64,000 nt of DNA from an uncultured Bacteroidota bacterium (GTDB lineage: Bacteria; Bacteroidota; Bacteroidia; Chitinophagales; Chitinophagaceae), in NCBI GenBank assembly GCA_903839875.1, contig CAIMDZ010000018.1, positions 1 to 64,000 of the forward strand. The letters run 5' to 3'. Each line of letters begins with the position of its first letter. Position 1 is the stretch's first letter. Made by a program: the position numbers and the translations under genes. The notes beneath the pieces are model-generated. The model had not been told where the DNA came from, did no database searches, and was given only the letters and a program-made list of their open reading frames with translations. Positions 27,470 through 36,659 of the stretch are shown here, in pieces.

Positions 27470-28189
27470 ATGAACATTGCACTTATTGGTTACGGAAAAA
27501 TGGGGCATGCTATTGAGCAGGTAGCAGTAAAACGCGGGCATACAATTGTATTGCGAATTACATCTGCCAATAAGCACGAAATGGATGACGTACACCTGCG
27601 CACTGCCGATGTGGCTATTGAGTTTACCAATCCTGCGGCGGCAAAGGAAAATGTATTAGCCTGCCTCAATGCCGGGTTATCTACCGTTTGCGGTACCACC
27701 GGGTGGAATGAACAATTACAGGAAGCACGCGATGCTGCTATTAAGAATAATGTTGCCTTTCTCCATGCCTCTAATTTCAGTATTGGAGTAAATATTTTCT
27801 TTGAAGTAAATAAGCTGATTGCAGCCCTGATGAACGGACATGCAGAATACAATGTGAGCATCGAAGAAACCCACCATACGCAAAAGAAAGATGCCCCCAG
27901 CGGCACGGCCATTACACTTGCAGAACAGATCATTCAGAATCTAACCAGAAAAAAAAACTGGGTACTGAATGACTACAACGAAAAAGACAAGATTCCAATC
28001 ATAGCCCACAGGGTAGATAGCGTGCCCGGCACCCACAAGGTCACCTGGTCATCAGCCATTGACGATATAGACATTATTCACACCGCCCACAGCCGCGATG
28101 GTTTTGCATTGGGGTCAGTACTGGCTGCTGAGTTTATTGCCGGCAAACAGGGAATATTTACCATGAAGGATGTGCTGGGTATAAAATAG
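27470..28189 (+). CDS. dapB: 4-hydroxy-tetrahydrodipicolinate reductase
   Basis: 239 aa. It reduces the dihydrodipicolinate precursor in lysine and diaminopimelate synthesis. The N-terminal nucleotide motif is G-Y-G-K-M-G-H; the catalytic segment is E-E-T-H-H-T-Q-K-K-D-A-P-S-G-T-A with the His pair and Lys. V-C-G-T-T-G-W is a further family motif. Slightly shorter than E. coli DapB (273), as usual in Bacteroidota. Confidence 0.96.
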   Translation: MNIALIGYGKMGHAIEQVAVKRGHTIVLRITSANKHEMDDVHLRTADVAIEFTNPAAAKENVLACLNAGLSTVCGTTGWNEQLQEARDAAIKNNVAFLHASNFSIGVNIFFEVNKLIAALMNGHAEYNVSIEETHHTQKKDAPSGTAITLAEQIIQNLTRKKNWVLNDYNEKDKIPIIAHRVDSVPGTHKVTWSSAIDDIDIIHTAHSRDGFALGSVLAAEFIAGKQGIFTMKDVLGIK

Positions 28190-28226
28190 TTTCGTTTTAT
28201 TCTTACATTTGATAAACTTGTTTTTT

Positions 28227-28625
28227 ATGAAACGTCTTTTCATTCCGTTGATAGTTGTGGTGATCACTACCTTTTTTTCCTGCAATGACAGGATGGAAAA
28301 CGATGGCAAAACAACAGTAGTACATGATAGCCTGGTAAATGTGCTCCCAACGTGGCAGGCGCTAAAGGTTAAAGTGAGTGATGATAAAACGGATATGCTC
28401 ATTGTAGTTGGTGATGCAACACTGTACAAAGCCTCTGATGAAGTGAAAAAGCAAAAGGCAGAAGAGGTTGCCAAAATGGTATTGCGCATTTATGGTCCAA
28501 ACAACTATCTCGAAAAAGGCAACCTGATCATTACCGCCAATATCCGCAACGAAGACGAAGCCCCAGCCGATGGAATCAAAATTCCGATGGATTTTGCGGG
28601 GATGAAGAAGGCGGGAGGGAAGTAA
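28227..28625 (+). CDS. Putative lipoprotein, unknown function
   Basis: 132 aa from the ATG at 28227. A signal peptide ends with T-T-F-F-S-C, a loose lipobox with Cys at about 19, so lipidation is possible. The rest is a mixed alpha/beta sequence (D-M-L-I-V-V-G-D-A-T-L-Y-K-A) without a known family. It follows dapB closely and may share its transcript. Confidence 0.65.
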   Translation: MKRLFIPLIVVVITTFFSCNDRMENDGKTTVVHDSLVNVLPTWQALKVKVSDDKTDMLIVVGDATLYKASDEVKKQKAEEVAKMVLRIYGPNNYLEKGNLIITANIRNEDEAPADGIKIPMDFAGMKKAGGK

Positions 28626-28690
28626 GGCTTATGCCGTTTCGTCATTTATTCCGATGAAATTACCTCTAACAGTATTCATACTATTTACTC

Positions 28691-29137
28691 ATGAAAAATT
28701 TAATACTGTTTTTTTTCTTATTTCCCAGCTACTTCTCTTTCGCTCAAGATTTTGTGCCGCCGAGGACGATAAAGATTGAACACGCTGGAAGTCAAAATTC
28801 TATTTATTATTCTGCTATTTTCTATGACGATATAAGTGCGCGACAAAAAATTGGTAAAGATAATTTTTATATATCTGATGCAATTTATTACTATGTTTAT
28901 GTTGGCAAACAACAATTCGATCAAATTGCCTTATTGACCTACTATTTGGTTGCCCCATATAAAGATCCTGAATCATACTATTATGTGTCGTATAAAGTAA
29001 GTGGAAAGAAAGTTATTGGCAGAGTAGTAAATGAAGGCGCAGCCATTCGATCTTTTTGTAAAAATATCCTAAGTATCATGCGGCAAGACACAGGAAACAA
29101 AGAAAACATAAAGTTCTTTGAGGAACATGGCTATTAG
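28691..29137 (+). CDS. Secreted hypothetical protein
   Basis: 148 aa. Signal peptide M-K-N-L-I-L-F-F-F-L-F-P-S-Y-F-S-F-A-Q at 1-19. The mature part is Tyr- and Ile-rich with alternating beta-strand patterns (Y-Y-S-A-I-F-Y-D-D, I-Y-Y-Y-V-Y-V). No family recognised. The stop codon is close to the convergent peptidase gene. Confidence 0.6.
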   Translation: MKNLILFFFLFPSYFSFAQDFVPPRTIKIEHAGSQNSIYYSAIFYDDISARQKIGKDNFYISDAIYYYVYVGKQQFDQIALLTYYLVAPYKDPESYYYVSYKVSGKKVIGRVVNEGAAIRSFCKNILSIMRQDTGNKENIKFFEEHGY

Positions 29138-29192
29138 GAGATTCGAAAACGCAGCATTGACCTGCAATCCCCTGCGAAGCCCCGGAACAAGG

Positions 29193-29211
29193 TCCCGATT
29201 TTTTATCGGGA
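29193..29211. terminator. Hairpin between convergent genes
   Basis: TCCCGAT and ATCGGGA form a 7-bp stem with a T5 loop, between the ends of genes at 29137 (+) and 29226 (-). There is no clean U-run, so terminator function is tentative; the arms resemble the palindrome at 26109. Confidence 0.4.
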
Positions 29212-29225
29212 GGGGTTTGGGGTGG

Positions 29226-31391
29226 CTACTTCAGATAAGTGTCAAAATAATCACTGATCTTCTGCATCAGATGTACCCTGTCCTTGCCCCTTACATTGTG
29301 CTCATAGCCGGGGTATACAAAGTAATCTACCTGTACATTTTCATCCACGCATTTCTTCAGGAAGTCTATGCTGTGCTGCCATACCACTACGTTATCCTGT
29401 GTACCATGTATCAGCATCAGCTTTCCTTTCAGGTTTTTCACCTTGGTCAGCAGGTTGGCATTCTCATATCCTTCAGGATTGGTTGCAGGTACGTCCATGT
29501 AGCGCTCGGTGTACATCACCTCATACATTTTCCAGTCCATAACAGGTCCGCCCGCTACTCCGCACTTAAACACACCCGGTTGCTTCAGCATAAGCGATGT
29601 GGTCATAAACCCACCATAACTCCAGCCATGCACACCCATTCTGTCCTTATCCACATAAGGCAGTGACTTCAGGTATTCCACACCCTTCATCTGGTCCTTG
29701 ATCTCCACATCTCCCAATTTGCGGAAGGTTGCCTGTTCAAAATTAATGCCCCTGTTCCAGCTACCCCTGCCATCCATCGTAAATACTATGTAACCATGCT
29801 GCGCCATATACTCATACCACAGATTACCACTCTCAGGAAATGAATTATGTATCAACTGCACATTAGGTCCGTTATAGAGGTACACAATAACAGGGTACTT
29901 TTTGTTCATGTCAAAATTAGTGGGCAGAATCAATTTGCCGTAGAGTGGCGTAACACCATCTGCAGCCTTAATAGTTACATTCCTGATTTCCGGGCGGTCA
30001 TAACCAGCCAGCGGGTCTTCCGCTTTTACCAATTCCAGGTTATCCGATCCGTCTGTTGCTCTTATCACACTGTTTTTAGGAATACCTGCACCGTTGTATA
30101 CATCATATACATACCTGCCATCCTCACTGCACAATGCATTATGCATACCTGCTCCCTTATCCAGCAACGTCATTTTTCCCTTCTCCAGGCTCACCGAATA
30201 AATGTGCTTTTCCAGCGGCGATTCTTTCGACGCTGTTATGAACAACTTCATATTTTCATCATCTACTCCAACAATCTCATTCACCACCCAGTTACCTTTT
30301 GTCAACTGGCGAACCAGTTTACCTTCCGTATCATATAAATACAGGTGTTCAAAACCATCACGCTCGCTCCACCAGATAAAGTAGTTCTTGTTCTTGTGCA
30401 GGAATGTCAATGGGTGTGTGGGGTGAACGTACTTCTTGTCTTTTTCTTCAAATAAGGTCAGCACTTTTGCACCTGTAGCAGCATTATATTTGTTCAGCAG
30501 CAGTTGGTTCTGATCCCTGTTGAGTATACCTATGTAAATATATTTTTCGTCAGGGCTCCAGGTAACGCAGGTAAGATAATGGTCTTTATTGGTAGTACCA
30601 GTTTGCATTGTTACTGTTTTACCACTTGCCGGATCATATACACACAGGGTTACTTCATGCGATGTACCGCCCGCCATCGGATACTTGATCAGGTCCACTG
30701 TTGCCGGAGTTGTATCCCATTTTATGATTGGATAGTCTTTTACCATCGTCTGATCCATACGGTAATAGGCCAGGAAATTACCTTTGGGCGAGAAGAATAT
30801 CCCGCCGTCAATACCAAATTCATCCCTGTGTACAGACTGACCACAAACTATATCTTTATTCGTTTCATTGGTCACCTGCACTTTACCTTTCACATGATCC
30901 CACATCCATAGATTGTTGTCAATGGTATAGGCTATTTTTTTGCTTTTATCCACCGTTACATGTTCCGCTTTTTCAGGTAAGGACACAAGGCTGGTAGTGC
31001 TCCAGCTATGAGTGGCGCCTTTAAGTGTGGCAACCGTGATCTCCTTATCCTTCATAAACCAGGCATTATCCATGTCCAGCCATTTTAATGCGGGTATGGC
31101 AGGAGCCTTTCCTTTTGGCCCATCCAGTTCAATGGCAGGTACAGTACCCTTAATCCCGCCATTTTTACAATCCACAACCGTCCAGAATTCTTCTTTATCC
31201 TTTTTATCCGAATACCAGAAATTATCTGTTCCCGGCTGCCACGATGTATTTTTTAAAGATTTTGGCGCCAGTGTGGTTGACATGCCATTAGTTGCCTCTG
31301 TAATGGTAAATTGCTTTTTCTGGGCTGATAATTGTACCGATATAGTTGTAACAACTACAAGTAACGAAGAAACGCTTTTGCAATAATTCAT
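29226..31391 (-). CDS. Dipeptidyl peptidase IV (S9 family)
   Basis: 721 aa with a signal peptide (to about S-A-Q near residue 23). An N-terminal eight-bladed propeller domain is followed by an alpha/beta hydrolase domain from about 480. The catalytic Ser is in G-W-S-Y-G-G-F, Asp in H-G-T-Q-D-N and His in Y-P-G-Y-E-H-N. It cleaves Xaa-Pro dipeptides from peptide N-termini in the periplasm or outside. Length and order match Bacteroidota DPP IV. Confidence 0.95.
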   Translation of the reverse strand: MNYCKSVSSLLVVVTTISVQLSAQKKQFTITEATNGMSTTLAPKSLKNTSWQPGTDNFWYSDKKDKEEFWTVVDCKNGGIKGTVPAIELDGPKGKAPAIPALKWLDMDNAWFMKDKEITVATLKGATHSWSTTSLVSLPEKAEHVTVDKSKKIAYTIDNNLWMWDHVKGKVQVTNETNKDIVCGQSVHRDEFGIDGGIFFSPKGNFLAYYRMDQTMVKDYPIIKWDTTPATVDLIKYPMAGGTSHEVTLCVYDPASGKTVTMQTGTTNKDHYLTCVTWSPDEKYIYIGILNRDQNQLLLNKYNAATGAKVLTLFEEKDKKYVHPTHPLTFLHKNKNYFIWWSERDGFEHLYLYDTEGKLVRQLTKGNWVVNEIVGVDDENMKLFITASKESPLEKHIYSVSLEKGKMTLLDKGAGMHNALCSEDGRYVYDVYNGAGIPKNSVIRATDGSDNLELVKAEDPLAGYDRPEIRNVTIKAADGVTPLYGKLILPTNFDMNKKYPVIVYLYNGPNVQLIHNSFPESGNLWYEYMAQHGYIVFTMDGRGSWNRGINFEQATFRKLGDVEIKDQMKGVEYLKSLPYVDKDRMGVHGWSYGGFMTTSLMLKQPGVFKCGVAGGPVMDWKMYEVMYTERYMDVPATNPEGYENANLLTKVKNLKGKLMLIHGTQDNVVVWQHSIDFLKKCVDENVQVDYFVYPGYEHNVRGKDRVHLMQKISDYFDTYLK

Positions 31392-31493
31392 AATTCCGGT
31401 TTGGGAAACAAACTTAATTTAAAAAAAGTGAAGAGTATAGCGATGAAGAGAATTATATACAGCATTCAATAAAAACCCCACTTTATAGGTCGC

Positions 31494-31522
31494 ACAAAAA
31501 AAGCTCCGGAATTTCCGGAGCT
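31494..31522 (-). terminator. Strong intrinsic terminator
   Basis: A 10-bp perfect GC-rich stem (31502-31511 with 31513-31522) is followed on the - strand by a run of T, 25 nt past the stop of the gene at 31547. Confidence 0.9.
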
Positions 31523-31546
31523 CTGTAAAGATGATTATATTATGAA

Positions 31547-32083
31547 TTATAACTGATCGTAAATCGGTGCGTCCACATTTCTGAGGATACCATAGAACTG
31601 ATATGTTTTGTGGTGGTAACCTTTCTTCAGGTACACATCGGTATCAATATCATCAGGAATAGTTATCCATGAGTGACGTTTCAACAGCAACCAACGGTAA
31701 ACACAAACAGTATTGGAACCACGGCGGGTTAATGCATAAAACTGGAGATGTTTCTGGGTATAGCCGTTTTTCAGCATCTGGTCGTCTGTATATTCGTCTT
31801 CGCAAACGCTCATGTGCGCCCTGCTAACCGGGTTGAACCAGCCATTAACAGCTACACGGTTTGGGCCTGGTGTACGATAGCACCAGAATAACAGGGTCTT
31901 GTCCTGCCAGCCCCAGTTGATTAATTGTCCGTCCTGGTACTCTCCGTCAGCTACAGTACAGAATTGCTGATCCTCGGGTATATACCAGCGAAAAACCCGC
32001 ACAAGGTCGTCCTGCGCAAAGGTTTTATTGGCAAAGAATAACGCTGCTAACACAGTTGTAAATACAATGATGGTTCTTTTCAT
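31547..32083 (-). CDS. Secreted repeat protein, DUF5648-like (paralogue 1)
   Basis: 178 aa from the ATG at 32083, which gives a clean signal peptide ending K-T-F-A-Q. The mature part has three repeats of about 45 residues with the pattern R-W-x-x-P-E-D-Q-Q-x-x-T-V-x-x-x-E-Y-x-D-x-x-L-x-x-x-G-W. This resembles the DUF5648 beta-trefoil-like module (R-x-x-N-x-x-x-x-x-H-x-Y-T-x-x-x-x-E). About 60-70% of the sequence matches the next gene upstream by eye. Function unknown; carbohydrate or surface binding is only a guess. Confidence 0.7.
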   Translation of the reverse strand: MKRTIIVFTTVLAALFFANKTFAQDDLVRVFRWYIPEDQQFCTVADGEYQDGQLINWGWQDKTLLFWCYRTPGPNRVAVNGWFNPVSRAHMSVCEDEYTDDQMLKNGYTQKHLQFYALTRRGSNTVCVYRWLLLKRHSWITIPDDIDTDVYLKKGYHHKTYQFYGILRNVDAPIYDQL

Positions 32084-32233
32084 GTTTAGTCTCATTTTCA
32101 AAATTGCACCCAAAATACATAAAAATTTCGTTGCCCTGCAAATTATTAGGCTAAAATTTTTTTTTATTTCTTTAATTATTACGCTGCAAAGATATACAAA
32201 ATCAGGTTTAAAGCCACTTTCTGCCGCTTTTTA

Positions 32234-32749
32234 TTATTTCTTCACAAGGCCGTAAAACTGGTAGGTCTTGTGGTGATACCCCTTTTTAAGGTAAAGATCA
32301 GTATCATTATTGTCGGGAATAGTAATCCAGCCATGCCGTGCAGGCAACAACCACCGATACACGCAAACGGTCTTTTCGCTCTTTTTGGTAAGCCCGTAAA
32401 ACTGCAACTGTTTCTGCCTGTAGCCATTTTTCATCATTTGCTCATCCGTGTATTCGTCTTCGCAAACACTCAAATACGAGTGACTCACTGAGTTGAACCA
32501 ACTATTCACAGCAACACGGCCTGGACCGGACGTATTACAGGCATAAAACAAAAAAGTTTTATTTGTCCACCCCCCTTTGTACAATTCCGAATCAACGAAC
32601 TCGTTCTCCGCAACCATACGGTATTGCTGGTCTTCCGGAGAATACCAACGGTTTACCGCAACATGCCCGCCATCCTGCCCAAAACTCGCAGTCATCAACA
32701 AACAAAGAGATGCTATACCCAATCCAAAAAATATAGCTGCCAGTTTCAA
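32234..32749 (-). CDS. Secreted repeat protein, DUF5648-like (paralogue 2)
   Basis: 171 aa. Signal peptide to S-F-G-Q at about 25, then the same three repeats as the gene at 31547 (V-N-R-W-Y-S-P-E-D-Q-Q-Y-R-M-V, V-N-S-W-F-N-S-V-S-H-S-Y, Y-R-W-L-L-P-A-R-H-G-W). The last repeats G-Y-H-H-K-T-Y-Q-F-Y-G are identical in both. A tandem duplication, 151 nt apart. Confidence 0.7.
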   Translation of the reverse strand: MKLAAIFFGLGIASLCLLMTASFGQDGGHVAVNRWYSPEDQQYRMVAENEFVDSELYKGGWTNKTFLFYACNTSGPGRVAVNSWFNSVSHSYLSVCEDEYTDEQMMKNGYRQKQLQFYGLTKKSEKTVCVYRWLLPARHGWITIPDNNDTDLYLKKGYHHKTYQFYGLVKK

Positions 32750-33023
32750 AATATCCTATTTGCTCACATGCAATTTATATAATTTTTATTATTTTCAATA
32801 ACATTGCTCCTAAATTACCCTCGGTCAACCGCCACATTTTTCTAAATCCTCCCTTTCCCGTAACTTCGCACCCCTTTTTGTGTGTCAACCTGTCAGGTAA
32901 TAAAAGATAGCATGACTTTTGATACGGATTGGGTTTGGATTAACCCGAATGCGCCAGGTAATAACCCGGACTTTCGACTTTATACTTTCGACTTTATACT
33001 TATTTAAAATACAATACTGAACA

Positions 33024-36000
33024 ATGATCTCATTTATCTCGAAAATATTTGGTGGCAGCAAGTCCGATAAAGATGTAAAAAAAATACAGCCTCAGGTTGC
33101 TGAAATAAATAAATTTTATAACGATTACCAGACTATTTCAAACGACCAGCTACGTAATAAAACGCACGAATTCCGTGCCCGCATCAAGGAACACTTAGTA
33201 GATATAGACCAGCAGATAGCGGATAAAAAAGCGGAAGCCGAAGTAGGCGATGCCGGTGATATCCAGTCACGTGAGGCTATTTATAATGAAGCAGACAAGC
33301 TGGTAAAAAAACGGGACGAACAAATCGAAGAGATTTTGCGGGAGATTCTTCCGGAAGCTTTTGCGGTAGTGAAAGAAACGGCCCACAGATTTAAAGACAA
33401 CACCGGGATCATTTCTACTGCTACCGACCTCGACAGGGAGCTGGCCATAAGTAAAAATCACATACGCATTGACGGTGATAAATCCATTTATGCCAATTCA
33501 TGGGACGCCGCAGGCCTACAGGTAACATGGAACATGCTCCATTACGATGTGCAGCTGATAGGTGGTATGGTACTTCATGACGGCAAAATCGCGGAAATGG
33601 CTACCGGTGAGGGTAAAACACTGGTATCTACATTGCCCGCCTACCTTAACGCATTAGCTGGCGAAGGTGTTCATATAGTTACCGTGAACGATTACCTCGC
33701 ACGTCGTGACCAGGAATGGAACGGGCCGTTGTTTGAATGGCTGGGGTTAACAACTGATTGTATAGATAAACATGAGCCTAACTCCCCCGAGCGCCGCCAG
33801 GCTTATCTTGCCGATATCACCTACGGCACCAACAATGAATTCGGCTTCGACTACCTCCGCGATAACATGGTGCATCACCCAAGCGAAATGGTGCAGCGCA
33901 AACACCACTACGCCATGGTGGATGAAGTGGATAGTGTGCTGGTGGATGATGCCCGTACACCGCTTATCATTTCAGGCCCCATACCAAAGGGCGATGAACA
34001 GCAGTTCCACATCCTGAAACCAAGGATTGAGCGTCTGCTGGAAGCCCAGCGTAAGGTGACCAACCATAGTCTTACCGAAGCTAAAAAACTGATTGCCGAA
34101 GGCAAAACAGATAAAGAAAACGGTGGCCTGTATTTATTTCGTTCATACCGTGGCCTGCCAAAAAACGGCGCTATTATCAAGTTCCTTAGCGAAGAAGGCA
34201 ACAAACAGATCCTCCAGAAAACGGAGAACTACTATATAGGCGAACAGCAGAAAAACATGCCTAAGGTTGATGCAGAGTTATTCTTTGCCATTGATGAAAA
34301 GAACAACAGCGTTGACCTTACCGAAAAAGGAATTGCACTGATTACCGGTTCAGGTGAAGACCCGAATTTCTTTATCCTGCCCGACATAGGCAGCGAACTT
34401 GCCGAAATTGAAAAATCCTCGGCTACCCCCGAAGAAAAGGTAAGCCGTAAAGATGCCCTGATACAGGATTATGCTATTAAGGCCGATCGCATCCACTCTG
34501 TTCAGCAGTTATTGAAAGCATACACATTGTTCGATAAAGACAATGAGTATGTGGTAATGGACGGCAAAGTAAAAATCGTGGATGAGCAGACAGGCCGTAT
34601 CCTCGATGGCCGCCGCTATAGCGATGGGCTGCACCAGGCCATTGAAGCTAAGGAAAATGTGCAGGTAGAGGCCGCAACGCAAACTTTCGCAACCATCACG
34701 CTCCAGAACTACTTCCGTATGTTCCACAAGTTGTGTGGTATGACGGGTACTGCGGAAACGGAAGCCGGTGAGTTCTGGTCTATTTACAAACTCGATGTGG
34801 TAACCATCCCGACAAATGTGGGTGTTATCCGTAAAGACCAGCAGGACCTGGTGTATAAAACCAAGCGCGAAAAATACCGTGCGGCTATAGATGAAATAGA
34901 AGCATTGCGCGCTATTGGCCGTCCGGCCCTTGTGGGTACAACGTCGGTGGAAGTATCCGAACTGCTGAGCCGAATGCTGCAGCAGAAAAAGATACCCCAC
35001 AATGTACTGAATGCCAAGCAGCACGCACGTGAGGCCCAGATTGTTGCCGAAGCAGGCCTGCCGGGTGCTGTCACCATAGCCACCAACATGGCCGGCCGTG
35101 GTACGGATATAAAACTGGGACCGGGTGTGAAGGAAGCCGGAGGGCTCGCCATCATAGGCACCGAGCGCCACGAAAGCCGCCGTGTTGACCGCCAGTTGCG
35201 TGGCCGTGCAGGCCGCCAGGGCGATCCGGGCAGTTCACAGTTTTTTGTGTCGCTGGAGGATGATCTGATGCGCCTGTTCGGTTCTGAGCGTATCGCTTCG
35301 CTCATGGATAAAATGGGCCATAAAGAAGGCGAGGTATTGCAGCACAGCATGATCTCAAAATCCATTGAACGCGCCCAGCGCAAAGTGGAAGAAAATAACT
35401 TCGGCATGCGTAAAAACCTGCTGGAGTATGATGATGTGATGAACGCGCAGCGCGATGTGATTTACAAACGCCGCCGCCACGCATTATTTGGCGAACGCCT
35501 TGCCATTGACCTCGATAATGCTATGTTCGCAGTGTGCGTAGGTCTTGCAGAGAAGTTCGTAGAAAACCGGAACCTGGAGGAATTCAAACTGGAGGTGATG
35601 AAACACCTGGTTGTGGAACTGGAGCTTACCAAAGAAGATGCCGATAAAGCCGATGCTAATACTATAGGAGAGCAACTGTACCACCAGGTGAAAGATTTCT
35701 ATCACCGCAAGGTAACAGCTCTTTCCGAGCAGATGTTGCCTACGCTGCAGCAGATACTGAATGACAATGGCGACCGGATTGATAATATCGTCATTCCTTT
35801 CACCGATGGTATCAAGGGTATGCAGGTTTATGTGCAACTGAAAGAAGCGGTAGCGCAAAATGCCCAGCCTGTGTTACAGTCCCTTGAAAAAAATATTACC
35901 CTCGGCATGATTGACGATGCGTGGAAGAACCATCTGCGTGCTATGGACGATCTGCGCCAGTCTGTGCGAATGGCCTCGTACGAACAGAAGGACCCTCTGC

Positions 36001-36359
36001 TCATTTATAAGTTTGAAGCCTTTAACCTCTTCAAGCAAATGATGCTGGAAACCAACCGCGATATTATTTCCTTCCTGCTGCGTGCCGGTATACCTATACA
36101 GGAAGCCCCGCCACAGGCAGCACGCATGCCCGAGCCTCATACCGATATGAGCCGCATGCGTGTGAACAAAGCTGAGATAGACCAGCGAGGCCAGGACTAC
36201 GCCGCCGATGAAAACGACTACTATACCGAAACACCTGATGCGCCACCCGTAAAACGCACCCCCGTACAGGCAGGCCCTAAAATAGGCCGCAACGACCCTT
36301 GCCCCTGCGGCAGTGGTAAGAAGTACAAGGCATGCCATGGTAAAGGGCTGGCGGGGTAA
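33024..36359 (+). CDS. secA: Protein translocase ATPase SecA
   Basis: 1111 aa. It drives preproteins through SecYEG. Walker A A-T-G-E-G-K-T-L at 193-200; the DEAD-type motif V-D-E-V-D-S-V-L-V-D-D-A-R-T-P-L follows near 300. The second half has G-T-A-E-T-E-A-G-E-F and A-G-R-G-T-D-I-K-L-G-P-G-V, and the C-terminus is a zinc-binding SEC-C motif (C-P-C-G-S-G-K-K-Y-K-A-C-H). It is about 200 residues longer than E. coli SecA owing to insertions common in Bacteroidota. Confidence 0.98.
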   Translation: MISFISKIFGGSKSDKDVKKIQPQVAEINKFYNDYQTISNDQLRNKTHEFRARIKEHLVDIDQQIADKKAEAEVGDAGDIQSREAIYNEADKLVKKRDEQIEEILREILPEAFAVVKETAHRFKDNTGIISTATDLDRELAISKNHIRIDGDKSIYANSWDAAGLQVTWNMLHYDVQLIGGMVLHDGKIAEMATGEGKTLVSTLPAYLNALAGEGVHIVTVNDYLARRDQEWNGPLFEWLGLTTDCIDKHEPNSPERRQAYLADITYGTNNEFGFDYLRDNMVHHPSEMVQRKHHYAMVDEVDSVLVDDARTPLIISGPIPKGDEQQFHILKPRIERLLEAQRKVTNHSLTEAKKLIAEGKTDKENGGLYLFRSYRGLPKNGAIIKFLSEEGNKQILQKTENYYIGEQQKNMPKVDAELFFAIDEKNNSVDLTEKGIALITGSGEDPNFFILPDIGSELAEIEKSSATPEEKVSRKDALIQDYAIKADRIHSVQQLLKAYTLFDKDNEYVVMDGKVKIVDEQTGRILDGRRYSDGLHQAIEAKENVQVEAATQTFATITLQNYFRMFHKLCGMTGTAETEAGEFWSIYKLDVVTIPTNVGVIRKDQQDLVYKTKREKYRAAIDEIEALRAIGRPALVGTTSVEVSELLSRMLQQKKIPHNVLNAKQHAREAQIVAEAGLPGAVTIATNMAGRGTDIKLGPGVKEAGGLAIIGTERHESRRVDRQLRGRAGRQGDPGSSQFFVSLEDDLMRLFGSERIASLMDKMGHKEGEVLQHSMISKSIERAQRKVEENNFGMRKNLLEYDDVMNAQRDVIYKRRRHALFGERLAIDLDNAMFAVCVGLAEKFVENRNLEEFKLEVMKHLVVELELTKEDADKADANTIGEQLYHQVKDFYHRKVTALSEQMLPTLQQILNDNGDRIDNIVIPFTDGIKGMQVYVQLKEAVAQNAQPVLQSLEKNITLGMIDDAWKNHLRAMDDLRQSVRMASYEQKDPLLIYKFEAFNLFKQMMLETNRDIISFLLRAGIPIQEAPPQAARMPEPHTDMSRMRVNKAEIDQRGQDYAADENDYYTETPDAPPVKRTPVQAGPKIGRNDPCPCGSGKKYKACHGKGLAG

Positions 36360-36659
36360 TTGGAAATTTGAATTATTTTTTTGGTAGTAACGCCTCCGGA
36401 TGGGGGCGTTTTTTTTATTTCTGAAAGTTTTACTAAAATTTTTCTGTTTTTAACCGTCTATTAGTATTGTGGCTGTGATGCTGGTTCATTTATGTTGGCC
36501 TGGTTAAATATAATAATTTTTAAAACTATTTCCCAGGCTGCCTGCAATATTCGGACCATATGGAATCATATTAATAAGGTATGCGATTTTTTTATACCTT
36601 ACATTAAGTTTTTATTTTAAATGTAACATATTTTAACCCGTCTTTAAAAAAACACCTTT
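36360..36659. other. Intergenic region after secA (300 bp)
   Basis: Contains the secA terminator at its start and an AT-rich remainder. The part just before 36660 (TTTTTTTATACCTT about 36587-36600 and AACATATTTTA) is shared with the upstream region of the paralogue at 38668, suggesting a common promoter/leader. Confidence 0.5.
36389..36416 (+). terminator. secA intrinsic terminator
   Basis: AACGCCTCC pairs with GGGGGCGTT around a GGAT loop (9-bp stem, one wobble), followed by eight T, 30 nt after the stop. Confidence 0.92.

Noticed and set aside
29118-29666. 182-aa + strand ORF at the end of the secreted protein gene
   Set aside because: It is the antisense of the dipeptidyl peptidase IV gene, whose catalytic triad is on the other strand.
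34509-35407. Long antisense ORFs (220 and 207 aa) inside secA
   Set aside because: secA is fully intact on the + strand with all motifs; the antisense frames show no family features.
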